Part shown: in pieces, positions 40,904 through 50,361 of the stretch
Layout of the letters: each line of letters starts with the position of its first letter
How positions within the stretch are numbered: the stretch's first letter is position 1
NCBI RefSeq assembly: GCF_000008185.1
Contig: NC_002967.9
Span: forward strand, 496,001 to 560,000
Origin: Treponema denticola ATCC 35405
GTDB lineage: Bacteria; Spirochaetota; Spirochaetia; Treponematales; Treponemataceae
Direction of reading: 5' to 3'
DNA: 64,000 nt
Translations under genes and position numbers: made by a program
The notes under the pieces: generated by a model
What the model was told of the DNA's origin: nothing
Database searches by the model: none
What the model saw: only the letters and a program-made list of their open reading frames with translations

Positions 40904-42265
40904 ATGAAACCGGATAAAATTACACAGTGGCAAAAATTAGGTTTTGGAATGTTTATTCATTATGGACTTTATTCTTTATGCGGAGGTGTATGGAAGGGTG
41001 AACCGGTAAAGCGCGGTTACAGTGAGCAGATTTTAAGTCACGGTAAAATTCCTAAAGAAGAATATAAGGCCTTACAAAATAAATTTACCTGTAAGAATTT
41101 CGATGCAGGAAAGATATGTGCCCTCGCAAAAGCTGCAGGAATGAAATACATCATTATCACGGCAAAGCACCATGACGGCTTTTGTCTTTTTGACACAAAG
41201 ACTACCGATTATAATTCGGTGAAGGCTCCTGCAAAAAGAGACCTTATTGCAGAGCTTTCTCAAGCATGTAAAAAAAACGGTTTAAGGTTCGGCCTTTATT
41301 TTTCTTGGATAGATTGGAACTGCGAATTTGCTCTTCCTATAAGCGATCATAACAGCGATAAAATTCCGCCCAAGCATCAAAAAGTTAATATTGAACAGCT
41401 GAAAGAATTGTTTACAAATTACGGTCCTCTTTGCGAGCTTTGGATGGATATGGGCTACCCGACAAAAAAGCAAAGTGAAGAAGTAAGAGCCCTTGCTCAA
41501 AAGCTTCAGCCCGATATGATGATAAACGGCCGTATATGGAATGACTGCGGAGATTTTTGTACAATGGGGGATAACAAATTTCCTGATAAAAGTTTGAATG
41601 TTCCTTGGCAAACCCCTGCTTCAATTTATCATGAAACATGGGGCTACCGTTCATGGCAAAGACGGGGCGATAAAAATAAAAAAGCCCAAGAGCTTATAGA
41701 AAGCCTTATAAGGGTAAGAGCCATGGGAGGTAATTATCTTTTGAACATAGGCCCAAAGGGTGACGGCTCCGTGGTCGCATTTGAAGCCGAGGTCTTAAAG
41801 AAAATAGGCAGCTTTTTTAAATCAAAAGCGCCTTCTCAAGGGTGCGCAAAAAAACTTTGTAAAGAATTAAATTTAGATATTCCTCAAGATAGTATTTTAG
41901 AACTAAGCGGAGAAAAAAACGAAATTCCATTTACAAAAAAACTTTACCGCTTTACGGGAAAAGATTATTACTCTTCTCATTTTATTTGCACAGAGCTTGA
42001 ACTTAATCTAAAAATTTCAAAAGGCTTATACAAAACAAATTTCTGGACAATCAGCCTCGTCAGAAAAAAGCCCTTATCCCAAGATGAGGTTTTGGAAATA
42101 AACGGAAAGGAATTTTGTTTCCCCGCAAACAAAAAAGAATTGGAAATTTTTAAAAACATAAAAATAGAAAGTGTGCTTAAAATTTCAGTATCTACAGGCG
42201 GAACACCTTCATTGCGTAAGGCCTTAAAACAGGATAACTTAATTTTAAGAGTAGAAGGAAAATGA
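40904..42265 (+). CDS. Alpha-L-fucosidase (GH29), cytoplasmic
   Basis: 453 residues from ATG 40904; upstream in-frame ATG at 40829 lies before the promoter. GH29 markers: FGMFIHYGLYS (14-24), AKHHDGFCLFD (87-97) and the nucleophile Asp182 in CELWMDMG. MGGNYLLNIGPKGDGS near 265-280 closes the barrel. No signal peptide, so it would act on imported fucosyl oligosaccharides. A C-terminal beta domain follows. It may work with the sialidase in host-glycan use. The general acid/base is not identified. Confidence 0.88.
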   Translation: MKPDKITQWQKLGFGMFIHYGLYSLCGGVWKGEPVKRGYSEQILSHGKIPKEEYKALQNKFTCKNFDAGKICALAKAAGMKYIIITAKHHDGFCLFDTKTTDYNSVKAPAKRDLIAELSQACKKNGLRFGLYFSWIDWNCEFALPISDHNSDKIPPKHQKVNIEQLKELFTNYGPLCELWMDMGYPTKKQSEEVRALAQKLQPDMMINGRIWNDCGDFCTMGDNKFPDKSLNVPWQTPASIYHETWGYRSWQRRGDKNKKAQELIESLIRVRAMGGNYLLNIGPKGDGSVVAFEAEVLKKIGSFFKSKAPSQGCAKKLCKELNLDIPQDSILELSGEKNEIPFTKKLYRFTGKDYYSSHFICTELELNLKISKGLYKTNFWTISLVRKKPLSQDEVLEINGKEFCFPANKKELEIFKNIKIESVLKISVSTGGTPSLRKALKQDNLILRVEGK

Positions 42266-42286
42266 TGCCGGCCATTCCCTTAAATT

Positions 42287-42628
42287 TTAAGAAAGTCTAT
42301 AAAGAACGTATTGGTTTAAGGAAACGCCTTCATGTTCTGCATTTAAAGCTAGTTCTTTGTGTAAAGATTTAGGAAGTCTTAAAAGAAACTTTCCGCTATA
42401 ATTATTTTCGTCTTGAGGCATAGGTATTGTGAAACCGTTTTCAAGTTTTGCTTCTATCCAGCCTTCCATTGCTTCATATATATTTGTATACACTTCTTCT
42501 AATGTTTCACCTGAACTTTGACAACCATCAAGCTCTTTAACTTGTGCATAATAATATACGCCGCTCTCATCGTGTATTTTTTTTGTGATAATTGAATACG
42601 GTAAATTTAAATAATCCTTTATTTGCAT
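42287..42628 (-). CDS. HicB antitoxin
   Basis: 113 residues. The first 70 residues are the HicB RNase-H-like fold (YSIITKKIHDESGVYYYAQVKELDG split around residues 11-35, SGETLEEVYTNIYEAMEGWIE), followed by a ribbon-helix-helix-like tail (GKFLLRLPKSLHKELALNAEHEG, then SLNQYVLYRL) that binds DNA. It neutralises the HicA toxin encoded 9 bp upstream and should autoregulate the pair. Confidence 0.88.
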   Translation of the reverse strand: MQIKDYLNLPYSIITKKIHDESGVYYYAQVKELDGCQSSGETLEEVYTNIYEAMEGWIEAKLENGFTIPMPQDENNYSGKFLLRLPKSLHKELALNAEHEGVSLNQYVLYRLS

Positions 42629-42637
42629 AAGTACCTC

Positions 42638-42856
42638 CTACATTCTTTTTAAAATATCTTTTACATAGCATGCTTTTAATGGGGTTTCGGATTTCACGGT
42701 TATAACATCCCCTTGAGCATTTATATAGTGCCGATGAGAACCTTTTTGACGGTCAAACCTATAGCCTATATACTCAAGAACTTTGTCAGCCTCTTGAATT
42801 CTTATACCATTTGGTTGATTTTTCATTTTTTCAATTATTTTTTCAACACTAGCCAT
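42638..42856 (-). CDS. HicA mRNA interferase toxin
   Basis: 72 residues. GYRFDRQKGSHRHYIN with the catalytic His of the KGSHRHY block, preceded by an N-terminal helix; this is the canonical HicA double-stranded-RNA-binding fold. It cleaves mRNA when free. First gene of hicAB, order toxin then antitoxin, from the TTGACA promoter at 42863-42891. Confidence 0.88.
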   Translation of the reverse strand: MASVEKIIEKMKNQPNGIRIQEADKVLEYIGYRFDRQKGSHRHYINAQGDVITVKSETPLKACYVKDILKRM

Positions 42857-42862
42857 GTTTAT

Positions 42863-42891
42863 ATGGTACTATATATAATATCATTTGTCAA
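42863..42891 (-). promoter_or_regulatory. hicAB promoter
   Basis: Minus strand TTGACA (complement of 42886-42891), 17 bp, TACCAT (complement of 42863-42868). Alternating TATATA sequence fills the spacer and may be the HicB operator. Confidence 0.5.
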
Positions 42892-42944
42892 CATATTTTC
42901 AAATTTTAATAGTTATTTTTTTTTATTTATAGTAAAATACTAAT

Positions 42945-43745
42945 ATGGCATTGGATTATTTGATTTTATATTTTACTATTTACAGTTTTATCGGATGGTT
43001 TTGTGAAGTAGTCTATTGCTCGCTTTTACAAAGGAAGTTTGTATTAAACCGAGGAATGCTTTACGGACCTGTATGTCCCATATACGGTTTTGGGGCTTTG
43101 ATTTTAATTTTTTCGCTAAAAAATTTAATCCCTTATCCTATAGTTTTGTTTTTTGCTGCCGTACTTTTAACAAGTTCTCTTGAGTATGCGGCAAGTTTTA
43201 TTTTGGAATATTTATTTGATACCCTGTGGTGGGATTATTCAAAACACAAACTGAATATTAACGGAAGGGTTTGTGCCCTTAATTCGACGCTTTTTGGAAT
43301 ATTGGGGCTTGCTTTAATGTATATAGTAAATCCGTTTATTTCAAAATATGTAAATCAAATACCGGATTTATTTATTCTGATTATTTCAAAAGCCTTGCTT
43401 TTTATTTTTATTGGTGATTTTATTTTTACGCTTAAGGCTCTGATCGGTCTCCATGATGCGCTCTTACATATTAAAAATTTGACAGAGAATTTTTACACAC
43501 ATCTTGAAACTCTCAATATACACGAAAGGATAAGCGAAAGCAATATTGCAGAAAGTTTTAATCTTCTGCGTGAAAAACTAAAACAAGACGGATATTCCGC
43601 TTATGAAAAAGTACAAGAACAACTTAAACTTATTGCCGAAAAAAACAAGGGGCATATTTTATCGGCCTTCCCGAATATGAGGCAAAGAAAAAATAATTTA
43701 CACTTAAAACTTTTAAAATATTTTAAGGAGAAGAGGGGAGAATAA
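42945..43745 (+). CDS. CmpB-type putative ABC transporter permease (membrane protein)
   Basis: 266 residues with five to six hydrophobic helices (about 5-165), starting LDYLILYFTIYSFIGWFCEVVYCSLLQRKFVLNRGML, the well-known opening of the ABC_trans_CmpB family (quoted here in pieces: YSFIGWFCEVVYCSL, NRGMLYGPVCPIYGFG). A cytoplasmic helical tail follows (about 170-266). The role of this family is not settled. No ribosome binding site; TAAAAT at 42933-42938 puts the transcript start on the ATG at 42945, so the message is probably leaderless. Confidence 0.75.
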   Translation: MALDYLILYFTIYSFIGWFCEVVYCSLLQRKFVLNRGMLYGPVCPIYGFGALILIFSLKNLIPYPIVLFFAAVLLTSSLEYAASFILEYLFDTLWWDYSKHKLNINGRVCALNSTLFGILGLALMYIVNPFISKYVNQIPDLFILIISKALLFIFIGDFIFTLKALIGLHDALLHIKNLTENFYTHLETLNIHERISESNIAESFNLLREKLKQDGYSAYEKVQEQLKLIAEKNKGHILSAFPNMRQRKNNLHLKLLKYFKEKRGE

Positions 43746-43748
43746 AAA

Positions 43749-43786
43749 AAGAGGAATAAAATTAGAATTTTATTCCTCTTAATTTT
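43749..43786. terminator. Bidirectional terminator
   Basis: AAGAGGAATAAAA (43749-43761), loop TTAGAA, TTTTATTCCTCTT (43768-43780), then AATTTTT; an A-run precedes it, so it serves both the CmpB-type gene and the convergent MCP gene. Confidence 0.85.
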
Positions 43787-45906
43787 TAGACTTTAAATCT
43801 TTCAACCTCGTTTACGAGATTGCCGATATTTTCTTTATTTTTTTGCGAAATAATATTGACTTCTTGAGTCGCTTCATTTATTTGGAATGCACCCGCTGCC
43901 ATTTCATTCATGCTTGCAGTGATAACTCTTGTAAGGTCATCAAGTTTTTGCATTTCAACGGCAATGTTTTTTCCTCCCGCAAGCATTTCGGCAGAACCGT
44001 CATTTACCTGAGAAGTTATTAAATTGATATTATGAATTGCCGTCAAAACTTCACGGCCGCCGTTTTCTTGTTCTTTCATTGCAAGCATAAGAGACTCACT
44101 CATCTTTTTTACCTGCTCCGATAAAGCGAAGATGCTGTCAAATTTTTCTTCAGCCAATTTTGAAGAAGATGAAAGATTTTCAATTTCTTTGCTTAAAACC
44201 TTTAAGGTTGAAGTTATTGTTTTTCCCTGTGAACTTGATTCTTCTGCGAGCTTTCTAATTTCATCGGCAACGACGGCAAAGCCTTTCCCTGCTTCGCCGG
44301 CATGAGCTGCTTCAATCGCTGCATTCATGGCAAGGAGGTTTGTTTGACTTGCAATATGCTGGATAACGCTTGAAGCTTCTAAGAGGCCGCCCGACTCCTC
44401 CGAAATTTTTTGAGTTACGGTATTTGATAGAGAAAGTGTTTCTTTTCCTTCAGCTGTAGCTCCTGCAAGATTTTTGATTGCGTCATCCGTTCTTGCAAGA
44501 GTCTGAGTTATGGAGCTTATGTTTCCTACCATTTGCTCTATTGCCGATGAAGATTCGGCTACATTGGCAGCTTGAGATTCTATCATGCCGTTTAATTGTG
44601 CGATAGTTTTAATAATCTGTTCAATAGTCGCTGAGGTTTCGGTAACGCTCGCCGCTTGTGTAAGGGCTTGTTGTTTTACTCCTTCTATGTTTGTACTTAT
44701 TTGATGGATGGCGCTTGCCGTTTCCGTCATATTACTTGCAAGCTCATTTCCTATCTGTTTCATTTCCTGAGTTTCGGAACCTACCGTTTTGATTGAGTTT
44801 CCTATTTTTTCAATTGTTTTGTTAAAGTATTTTGATAAATCGGTTATTTCATCATTTCTTTTGATTGGTAAGCGCACCCTTAAATCTCCGTCCCCATCTG
44901 CAATATTTTTAAGCGCTTGAACCGTTGATGTAATGGGCTTTACTATTGTAAGGGCGATAATAGCCGTAAGTATAATGGATATAATCAATATGGTAACACC
45001 TATAATTCTGATTGTAATTTTTAAGGGCCGGAGGCTGCCGGTAAGTTCATTAACGGGAGCACTGATTATGACTTTCCAGTTTTTAGTTTTCATAGGAGAA
45101 TAAGCGGCTATTTCTTGTTGTCCTTCATATGCAAATCTGGCTAAACCTGCTTCAGAAGATGCTAAGACTTTTTGTTCAAAATCGGCAATGCTTTTAAGTT
45201 CAGGGTCGGATATAGCCTTTTTAATGCTGTTCTCTTGTCTCTTAACCAATTCTATATCCTTATCGGCAATCGTTGTCCCTGAAGCATCGATAATATAACA
45301 GCCGCCCGTTTCTCCTATTACGATGTCGTCGATTAGATCGTTAAGGGCCAAACCGTTAACGCCGGCGCTAAATACGCCCAAAATATTGTGTTCATCATCA
45401 TAAATAGGCACGGAAAATATAATTTGCAGTTCACCCGTTGTACGGCTTATAATCGGTTCGGAAATAAAATTCTTGCCTTTAATAGCCTCCTTATACCATT
45501 CCCTATCACCGACAAAAATGGAATATCCATCAGCAGAATATCTTATCCCGTTTATATCGGAAATTCCAAAGTATTCTATCGTTTTATTCCGCTCTGCGTC
45601 TTTTTGTAATGCCTTTACTTTTTCATAAAAACTGAGTTTGGAATCACGCAGTGCCGGAATGCGCGCAAGACCTTCCAAAAAATATAACATGGAATTCGCC
45701 CTGCTGTCGACAATTTCGGCCGTATCCTCTGCCTTCATTAGTAGAGCTTCTTCAATTTTTCCCAATAAGGCCTTTTTTGCTACAAATAAAGCAGAGGCTC
45801 CCATTGTAAATCCTCCTATCAGGATTAACATACCAAAAAAGAAAACCAATTTTCTTAAAATAGAAAACCGTCTTCCCTCCTTCCGATAATTTTTTTCACC
45901 TACCAT
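43786..45906 (-). CDS. Methyl-accepting chemotaxis protein (dCache type)
   Basis: 706 residues from ATG 45906, with GAAAGGAA upstream (an in-frame TTG at 45924 overlaps it). N-terminal membrane helix (about 15-40), a long periplasmic dCache domain (about 45-285: [39 protein letters not shown]), a second helix near 295-320, HAMP ([19 protein letters not shown]), and the signalling hairpin with [20 protein letters not shown]. Transmits chemical signals to CheA for motility. No C-terminal receptor-methylation pentapeptide. Ligand unknown, though Cache domains often bind amino acids. Confidence 0.95.
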   Translation of the reverse strand: MVGEKNYRKEGRRFSILRKLVFFFGMLILIGGFTMGASALFVAKKALLGKIEEALLMKAEDTAEIVDSRANSMLYFLEGLARIPALRDSKLSFYEKVKALQKDAERNKTIEYFGISDINGIRYSADGYSIFVGDREWYKEAIKGKNFISEPIISRTTGELQIIFSVPIYDDEHNILGVFSAGVNGLALNDLIDDIVIGETGGCYIIDASGTTIADKDIELVKRQENSIKKAISDPELKSIADFEQKVLASSEAGLARFAYEGQQEIAAYSPMKTKNWKVIISAPVNELTGSLRPLKITIRIIGVTILIISIILTAIIALTIVKPITSTVQALKNIADGDGDLRVRLPIKRNDEITDLSKYFNKTIEKIGNSIKTVGSETQEMKQIGNELASNMTETASAIHQISTNIEGVKQQALTQAASVTETSATIEQIIKTIAQLNGMIESQAANVAESSSAIEQMVGNISSITQTLARTDDAIKNLAGATAEGKETLSLSNTVTQKISEESGGLLEASSVIQHIASQTNLLAMNAAIEAAHAGEAGKGFAVVADEIRKLAEESSSQGKTITSTLKVLSKEIENLSSSSKLAEEKFDSIFALSEQVKKMSESLMLAMKEQENGGREVLTAIHNINLITSQVNDGSAEMLAGGKNIAVEMQKLDDLTRVITASMNEMAAGAFQINEATQEVNIISQKNKENIGNLVNEVERFKV

Positions 45907-46095
45907 ATTTAGAGTTCCTTTCAAATGTTATTTTAAAAACTATTTATAATTGATTTTTATTGAATGTACATTAAGATTTGGCAGACGCGATTGTACACTA
46001 ATTTTTGTATTTTTACTAGATGTTTATGTAATAAATAAATGAAAAATATTATAATGGAGAAAACTTATAAAATAGAAATTTAATGCCGATGTTTT

Positions 46096-46881
46096 TTACG
46101 AGCCCGTCGACTTATATTTTGAAACTCCGAGCCGCCACAAAAGATAAGCAGGAATCAAAAACAAAAATGAAAGAAGAGGTAAAAAGGCGAGGGCAGGATT
46201 TTTGTATTTGTCAAATAAAAACAAAAGCGGATAATATTGGAAAAGGGCATAAGGAATTATAAATGTGCAAAAGCGTAAAATTTTATTTCCGTATATTGAA
46301 ACAGGATATGAGGCAAATTCTCTAGCCCCATCGGTAAAGATATTCATAAACTCAAGGCTTTGTATGGTAAAAAAAGAAATAGCTGCATAGATTAAAAAGA
46401 GCCCGGAGAATACTGCTATGCCTCCTAAGAGCATAAAGAAAACAGTCAACACCTTTAAAAAAGACCAATCGATATTTCCGAATCTTATGCCGTAAAAAAA
46501 TAAAACGACGGCTATGAGTAATCTTCCTATCCTTGAAAATTCGAATTTACTTCCCAGCACTTGAAGGGGTAAATTTCGGGGACGCAAAAGAATTCTGTCA
46601 AAGTCTCCGGTTATAATCAGTGTAGAAAACGTATCAAAGCCCCTTGCATAGCTTTCGGTAATGGCAAAACTTAACTGCATTATTGAATAACAAAAGATAA
46701 CTTCGCCAAAAGAAAAACCTTTTATGGACTGAAAGCGCGCAAATAGAAAATAAAGAGCTGCCGCGCTGTTACAGGTTAAAAGAAACTGACCCAAGCAGGA
46801 TAAAAAAAATGAAGCCTTGTATTGCATTGTGCTTTTTAAAAGAATGCCTAGATATTTAAAATAAAGTTTTAAGCCGTTCAT
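46096..46881 (-). CDS. ABC-2 family transporter permease, second of a pair
   Basis: 261 residues, six hydrophobic helices, ABC2_membrane_6-like. Motif block FDRILLRPRNLPLQVLGSKFEFSRIGRL (in pieces: RILLRPRNLPLQV, FEFSRIGRLL) is typical. Third gene of an operon with an ATPase and a sibling permease; 20 bp from it. Likely one half of a heterodimeric exporter in the inner membrane. Substrate unknown. Confidence 0.85.
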   Translation of the reverse strand: MNGLKLYFKYLGILLKSTMQYKASFFLSCLGQFLLTCNSAAALYFLFARFQSIKGFSFGEVIFCYSIMQLSFAITESYARGFDTFSTLIITGDFDRILLRPRNLPLQVLGSKFEFSRIGRLLIAVVLFFYGIRFGNIDWSFLKVLTVFFMLLGGIAVFSGLFLIYAAISFFTIQSLEFMNIFTDGAREFASYPVSIYGNKILRFCTFIIPYALFQYYPLLFLFDKYKNPALAFLPLLSFLFLIPAYLLWRLGVSKYKSTGS

Positions 46882-46901
46882 AATTATTTTAAAATTTTAA
46901 T

Positions 46902-47702
46902 TTAGCCTCCTTGCACTACCAGTTTTTTTTCTGCTGCTCTTGCAATAATTTTTCCCGATAAAAATAAAACAAGGAGCCAGAAGACTTGCAGGAGTATTTT
47001 TTTGCCTGTATCGACAGATGAAATATCGTAAGAAAAAATTCTTAAAGGAATATTTTGAATTCCGGTAAAGGGAGAAAATTCCAAAATCTTTTTTATTGTT
47101 TCAGGGAAAAAAGGAATAGGGATTATCTGTCCCATGAGCATCTCGGAGGCCGAGAAAAATACTATTTGAAGCCCTTTGGGAGAAACAGTAAAAAAACAAA
47201 GCACGTATATCAGGCAGGTAAAGGCTGCTGCCGTGCAAAGTCCCAATATCATAGAAGTTATAAATATAAAAAAAGTAAGAAGATCGGGCATTATCAAACG
47301 GTAAGGCTGAGGTAAAATTGAGGCAATTATTAAAACCGGAAAACATCTTAAAAGACCTCTTGCAAGTCTTAATGCAACCGAGCGGGTAAACCAAAGATTG
47401 TATATGTTTATCGGTTTAGACATTTGATATGCGATGGAGCCCGAAACAATCGAATCGGTTATATCACTTTCAAATGTCCACATTGCAAAAAACGCTAAGA
47501 ATGCCTGCTGCATCCAAATATAAGAAACAAAAGCAGAAAAGCCCATAGGAAAATTTTCCGGAGAGGATTCATAAAAGGCCTTAAATAAAATTATATTTAA
47601 AGTTCCCCATGCAAATTGAGTTGAAATGCCGGCAAGAGCTGCTGCCCTGTATTGTAAGTTTGCGATAAAGCGTATTTTAAAAAAAGAAAGATATTTTTTC
47701 AT
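46902..47702 (-). CDS. ABC-2 family transporter permease, first of a pair
   Basis: 266 residues, six hydrophobic helices; starts YLSFFKIRFIANLQYRAAALAG and contains DITDSIVSGSIAYQMSKPINIY, the cytoplasmic coupling-like block matching its sibling (TLIITGDFDRILLRPRN). The two permeases are diverged duplicates and probably pair in the membrane with the ATPase dimer. It begins 15 bp after the ATPase stop, with AAAGGGCTG as ribosome binding site. Confidence 0.85.
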   Translation of the reverse strand: MKKYLSFFKIRFIANLQYRAAALAGISTQFAWGTLNIILFKAFYESSPENFPMGFSAFVSYIWMQQAFLAFFAMWTFESDITDSIVSGSIAYQMSKPINIYNLWFTRSVALRLARGLLRCFPVLIIASILPQPYRLIMPDLLTFFIFITSMILGLCTAAAFTCLIYVLCFFTVSPKGLQIVFFSASEMLMGQIIPIPFFPETIKKILEFSPFTGIQNIPLRIFSYDISSVDTGKKILLQVFWLLVLFLSGKIIARAAEKKLVVQGG

Positions 47703-47717
47703 AAGCCGTGCAGCCCT

Positions 47718-48503
47718 TTAACAATTCTCTTTATAAAACTCGGCAAGGCTTTCATCCAAAGATAAAGAATCCTTTTTAATGTCCTTTAATGTGCCGTCCA
47801 AAAGAATCCGTCCTTTGTCTATTAAAATAATACGCTCGGTAATTGCTTCGATATCCTGCATGTCGTGGGTTGTTAAAATAATAGTCGTTTTATTTTTTTT
47901 GTTCAGTTCCGAAATAAATTTTCTAACCGTCAATTTTGAAAGAGCATCAAGCCCGATTGTCGGTTCATCCAAAAAAAGAATTTTGGGACTATGTAAAAGA
48001 GAAGCTGCAATTTCGCACTTCATCCTTTGGCCTAAAGAAAGCTGACGGGCAGGTGTTTTGACAATTTCTTTTAATTCTAAAAGATTGATCAGCTCTTCCA
48101 AATTGTTTTGAAAAAGATTTTGAGGTACAGAATAAATATCCTTTAAAAGTTCAAAGGAATCTATAACGGGGATATCCCACCACAGCTGAGTTCTTTGCCC
48201 AAAAACTACACCGATGTTTTTTACATATTCCACTCGCTTTTTCCATGGAACAAGACCTGCAATTTCGCAAGTTCCCGAATCGGGAGTAAGGATTCCGCAT
48301 AGCACCTTTATGGTAGAACTCTTTCCGGCTCCGTTCGGTCCGATGTAACCTACGGTTTCTCCTTCGCTAATTGTAAAAGAAACATCGTTTAAAGCTTTTA
48401 TATATTCATAGTCCCTCTTAAAAAGAGCCTTTGCTGCTTCCTTTAAGCCTTTATTTCTTTTTGCGACCTTGTATGTTTTGCAAATATTTTGAACCTTAAT
48501 CAT
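47718..48503 (-). CDS. ABC transporter ATP-binding protein of an ABC-2 exporter
   Basis: 261 residues. Start placed at the ATG at 48503, five bases after GGAAG; an ATG at 48515 is possible. Walker A GPNGAGKSST, signature LSLGQRMKCEIA, Walker B ILFLDEPTIGLD, and H-loop TTHDMQD are all intact. The insertion KEAAKALFKRDYEYIKA between first strands is typical of the lipid/drug (DrrA/NatA-like) group with two ABC2_membrane_6 permeases. Powers export by the two following gene products. First gene of the operon. Confidence 0.9.
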   Translation of the reverse strand: MIKVQNICKTYKVAKRNKGLKEAAKALFKRDYEYIKALNDVSFTISEGETVGYIGPNGAGKSSTIKVLCGILTPDSGTCEIAGLVPWKKRVEYVKNIGVVFGQRTQLWWDIPVIDSFELLKDIYSVPQNLFQNNLEELINLLELKEIVKTPARQLSLGQRMKCEIAASLLHSPKILFLDEPTIGLDALSKLTVRKFISELNKKNKTTIILTTHDMQDIEAITERIILIDKGRILLDGTLKDIKKDSLSLDESLAEFYKENC

Positions 48504-48629
48504 TTTTTCTTCCATAAAAACTTTTTGCAAAAATTATCAAATTTTTTACAGGGGCGGTATAATATCATTAAAAAGAAACTTGGTCAAGAGAAAATTCAAG
48601 TGCGATGTATTTTCTCCGAAACTATAACT

Positions 48630-49205
48630 ATGAGAAAGCGGATTTTTTATATCTTTATTTTTGGTTTATCGTTTTTGTTTTTTTCATGTTTGAGTTTTTT
48701 TGTACGGCCTCCTCATTTAATAGAAAGCCGAGGCAGATGCTCGGCTGATGATTTAACCGTTTTTTTTATGAGCCAAAACCCCAAGGTCGATAGGGCGAAG
48801 GTAAAACGGCTGGCTCAATTTTATATAGAAGAAGCTGAGACGGAAGGAATAAATTCGGATATTGCTTTTTCGCAAATGTGTTTGGAAACAGGTTTTTTGC
48901 GTTTCGGAGGTCTTGTAAGCGAGGAGATGAATAATTTTTGCGGACTGGGCTCACTCGGAGACGGAAAAAAAGGAGAAAGTTTTCCAAGTGAGAAGACCGG
49001 AGTTTTAGCCCATGTTCAGCACTTAAAGGCTTATGCTACGGCTAAGCCCCTTGTCCGCCCTCAGGCTGATCCGCGATACAAATATGTTAATCCTAAGGGG
49101 AAGGCTCCTACAATTTACGGGCTTGCCGGAACTTGGGCTGCAGACCCGAATTACGGCAAAAAGCTTGAAAACATATTGACACGATTGTACAAATCGGTTT
49201 ATTAA
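48630..49205 (+). CDS. Lipoprotein with glucosaminidase domain
   Basis: 191 residues from ATG 48630. Signal peptide and lipobox FFSC (about residue 19), so membrane-anchored. The domain SQNPKVDRAKVKRLAQFYIEEAETEGINSDIAFSQMCLETGF matches the Mannosyl-glycoprotein endo-N-acetylglucosaminidase (lysozyme-like) family, with catalytic Glu in the CLETGFLRFGG block and FCGLGSL later. It cuts peptidoglycan and probably remodels the wall. Ribosome binding site weak. Divergent from the ABC exporter operon. Confidence 0.82.
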   Translation: MRKRIFYIFIFGLSFLFFSCLSFFVRPPHLIESRGRCSADDLTVFFMSQNPKVDRAKVKRLAQFYIEEAETEGINSDIAFSQMCLETGFLRFGGLVSEEMNNFCGLGSLGDGKKGESFPSEKTGVLAHVQHLKAYATAKPLVRPQADPRYKYVNPKGKAPTIYGLAGTWAADPNYGKKLENILTRLYKSVY

Positions 49206-49245
49206 GCGAAGCGGTTTTATTCAATGTGATACTCTTGTAAACTTA

Positions 49246-50145
49246 TCAAATTCTTTCTATAGAGATGTCTGAAAGTTCATTTGCCTTTGTAAACATATCC
49301 TTGATTATTCTATAAGAACCTAAGCCGGCAAACAAAAAACCGAGACCTAAGCTGGGAAGGATGGATTTTATAAAGACCGGATCGGCAAAAAATACCGGAG
49401 AGAATTTTACAAAGGATACAAAATCTAAGCTAACCTCTTTTTGGACGGCTAAAAATAAGCCTATGTATTCGGCAAAAAGCAGAGCAAAAACTATCGCAAT
49501 GATATTTATTATAGCACCTGTTTTGGTTGCCTTTCCTTTTCCAAAATTATAACCGTAAAATGCAGAGTAGGCTATAAAATATCCTGCAATGGATGCATAA
49601 AAACCGAAATAGCCTATTAAGATCCAAGCTAAAGAGCCGACTAAGGCCCCTATAATACAACATAAGGCTCCGGTTAAATAATTATTCGGTTCATTGTTTA
49701 CTTTTTCCATCTTAGTTTTAAAATTTTCTACACATTCTGAGCATAAAAATGTTGGAACGTTCTTGATTTTATAAGCATTTGTTTCCCGTATTTTATTACA
49801 TGAAAAGCAAACATCGTGTGATTCTAACTTTGTTAAAATATCGGAAAGATCTTTTAAGAAAAATTCAAACTCTGAATCGTTGTTATTGCAAGTATAGGTC
49901 AAGGATAACAAATCTTCATCCATATTAAAGGTTTTTATCTTTCCCATCTTTTTTTGCTCATCTAAAAAAGCGAATAGGTCTCCCTTTGCTCCGCTTACGG
50001 CACAAGAAGTTTTAAGAACAAGTTCTTGATTGGTTGATTTATCTTGCCTAATAAGAAATTTATTATTGCCTATATTTCCTGTCCAAATACCGTTTACATT
50101 TTTAAAAAAGAAACGGTTAAGTATTTTTTCCACATTGTCTGTCAT
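49246..50145 (-). CDS. Multi-pass membrane protein with a zinc-ribbon-like motif
   Basis: 299 residues. N-terminal soluble part (1-145) ends in a four-Cys module CFSCNKIRETN...FLCSECVEN (two CxxC pairs, about 104-140), likely a zinc ribbon. Four to five hydrophobic helices follow (about 155-290). Tail basic. GGAG before the ATG. No family recognised; resembles small zinc-ribbon membrane proteins of unknown function. Convergent with the glucosaminidase gene. Confidence 0.6.
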   Translation of the reverse strand: MTDNVEKILNRFFFKNVNGIWTGNIGNNKFLIRQDKSTNQELVLKTSCAVSGAKGDLFAFLDEQKKMGKIKTFNMDEDLLSLTYTCNNNDSEFEFFLKDLSDILTKLESHDVCFSCNKIRETNAYKIKNVPTFLCSECVENFKTKMEKVNNEPNNYLTGALCCIIGALVGSLAWILIGYFGFYASIAGYFIAYSAFYGYNFGKGKATKTGAIINIIAIVFALLFAEYIGLFLAVQKEVSLDFVSFVKFSPVFFADPVFIKSILPSLGLGFLFAGLGSYRIIKDMFTKANELSDISIERI

Positions 50146-50330
50146 TTAAATAGCTCCAAATATTTTATTGTCCTTATTCTATCAAAAAATAAAATAAAAA
50201 ACAAGATAAAGTTTTTTGCCGGTAAACATTTTTTTTCATTTTAAGCTCTTTGATAAACTAAGCTATCTAACAAAAAGAAAATTTTATATTTAAAGATAAT
50301 ACAATTTATTAAAAGATTCAATCAGGTTTT

Positions 50331-50360
50331 GCACACGGGTATTCACCCGTGTGCTTTTTT
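50331..50360 (+). terminator. Orphan plus-strand terminator
   Basis: GCACACGGGT (50331-50340), loop ATTC, ACCCGTGTGC (50345-50354), then TTTTTT (50355-50360): a strong intrinsic terminator oriented plus. No plus-strand gene lies upstream before 49205; genes on both sides run minus. The gap 50146-50330 has no other gene; a short plus-strand RNA may end here. Confidence 0.75.
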
Positions 50361-50361
50361 G

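Noticed and set aside
46028-46083. Nine-codon frame after ATAATGGAG in the gap 45907-46095
   Set aside because: Too short; nothing else supports it.
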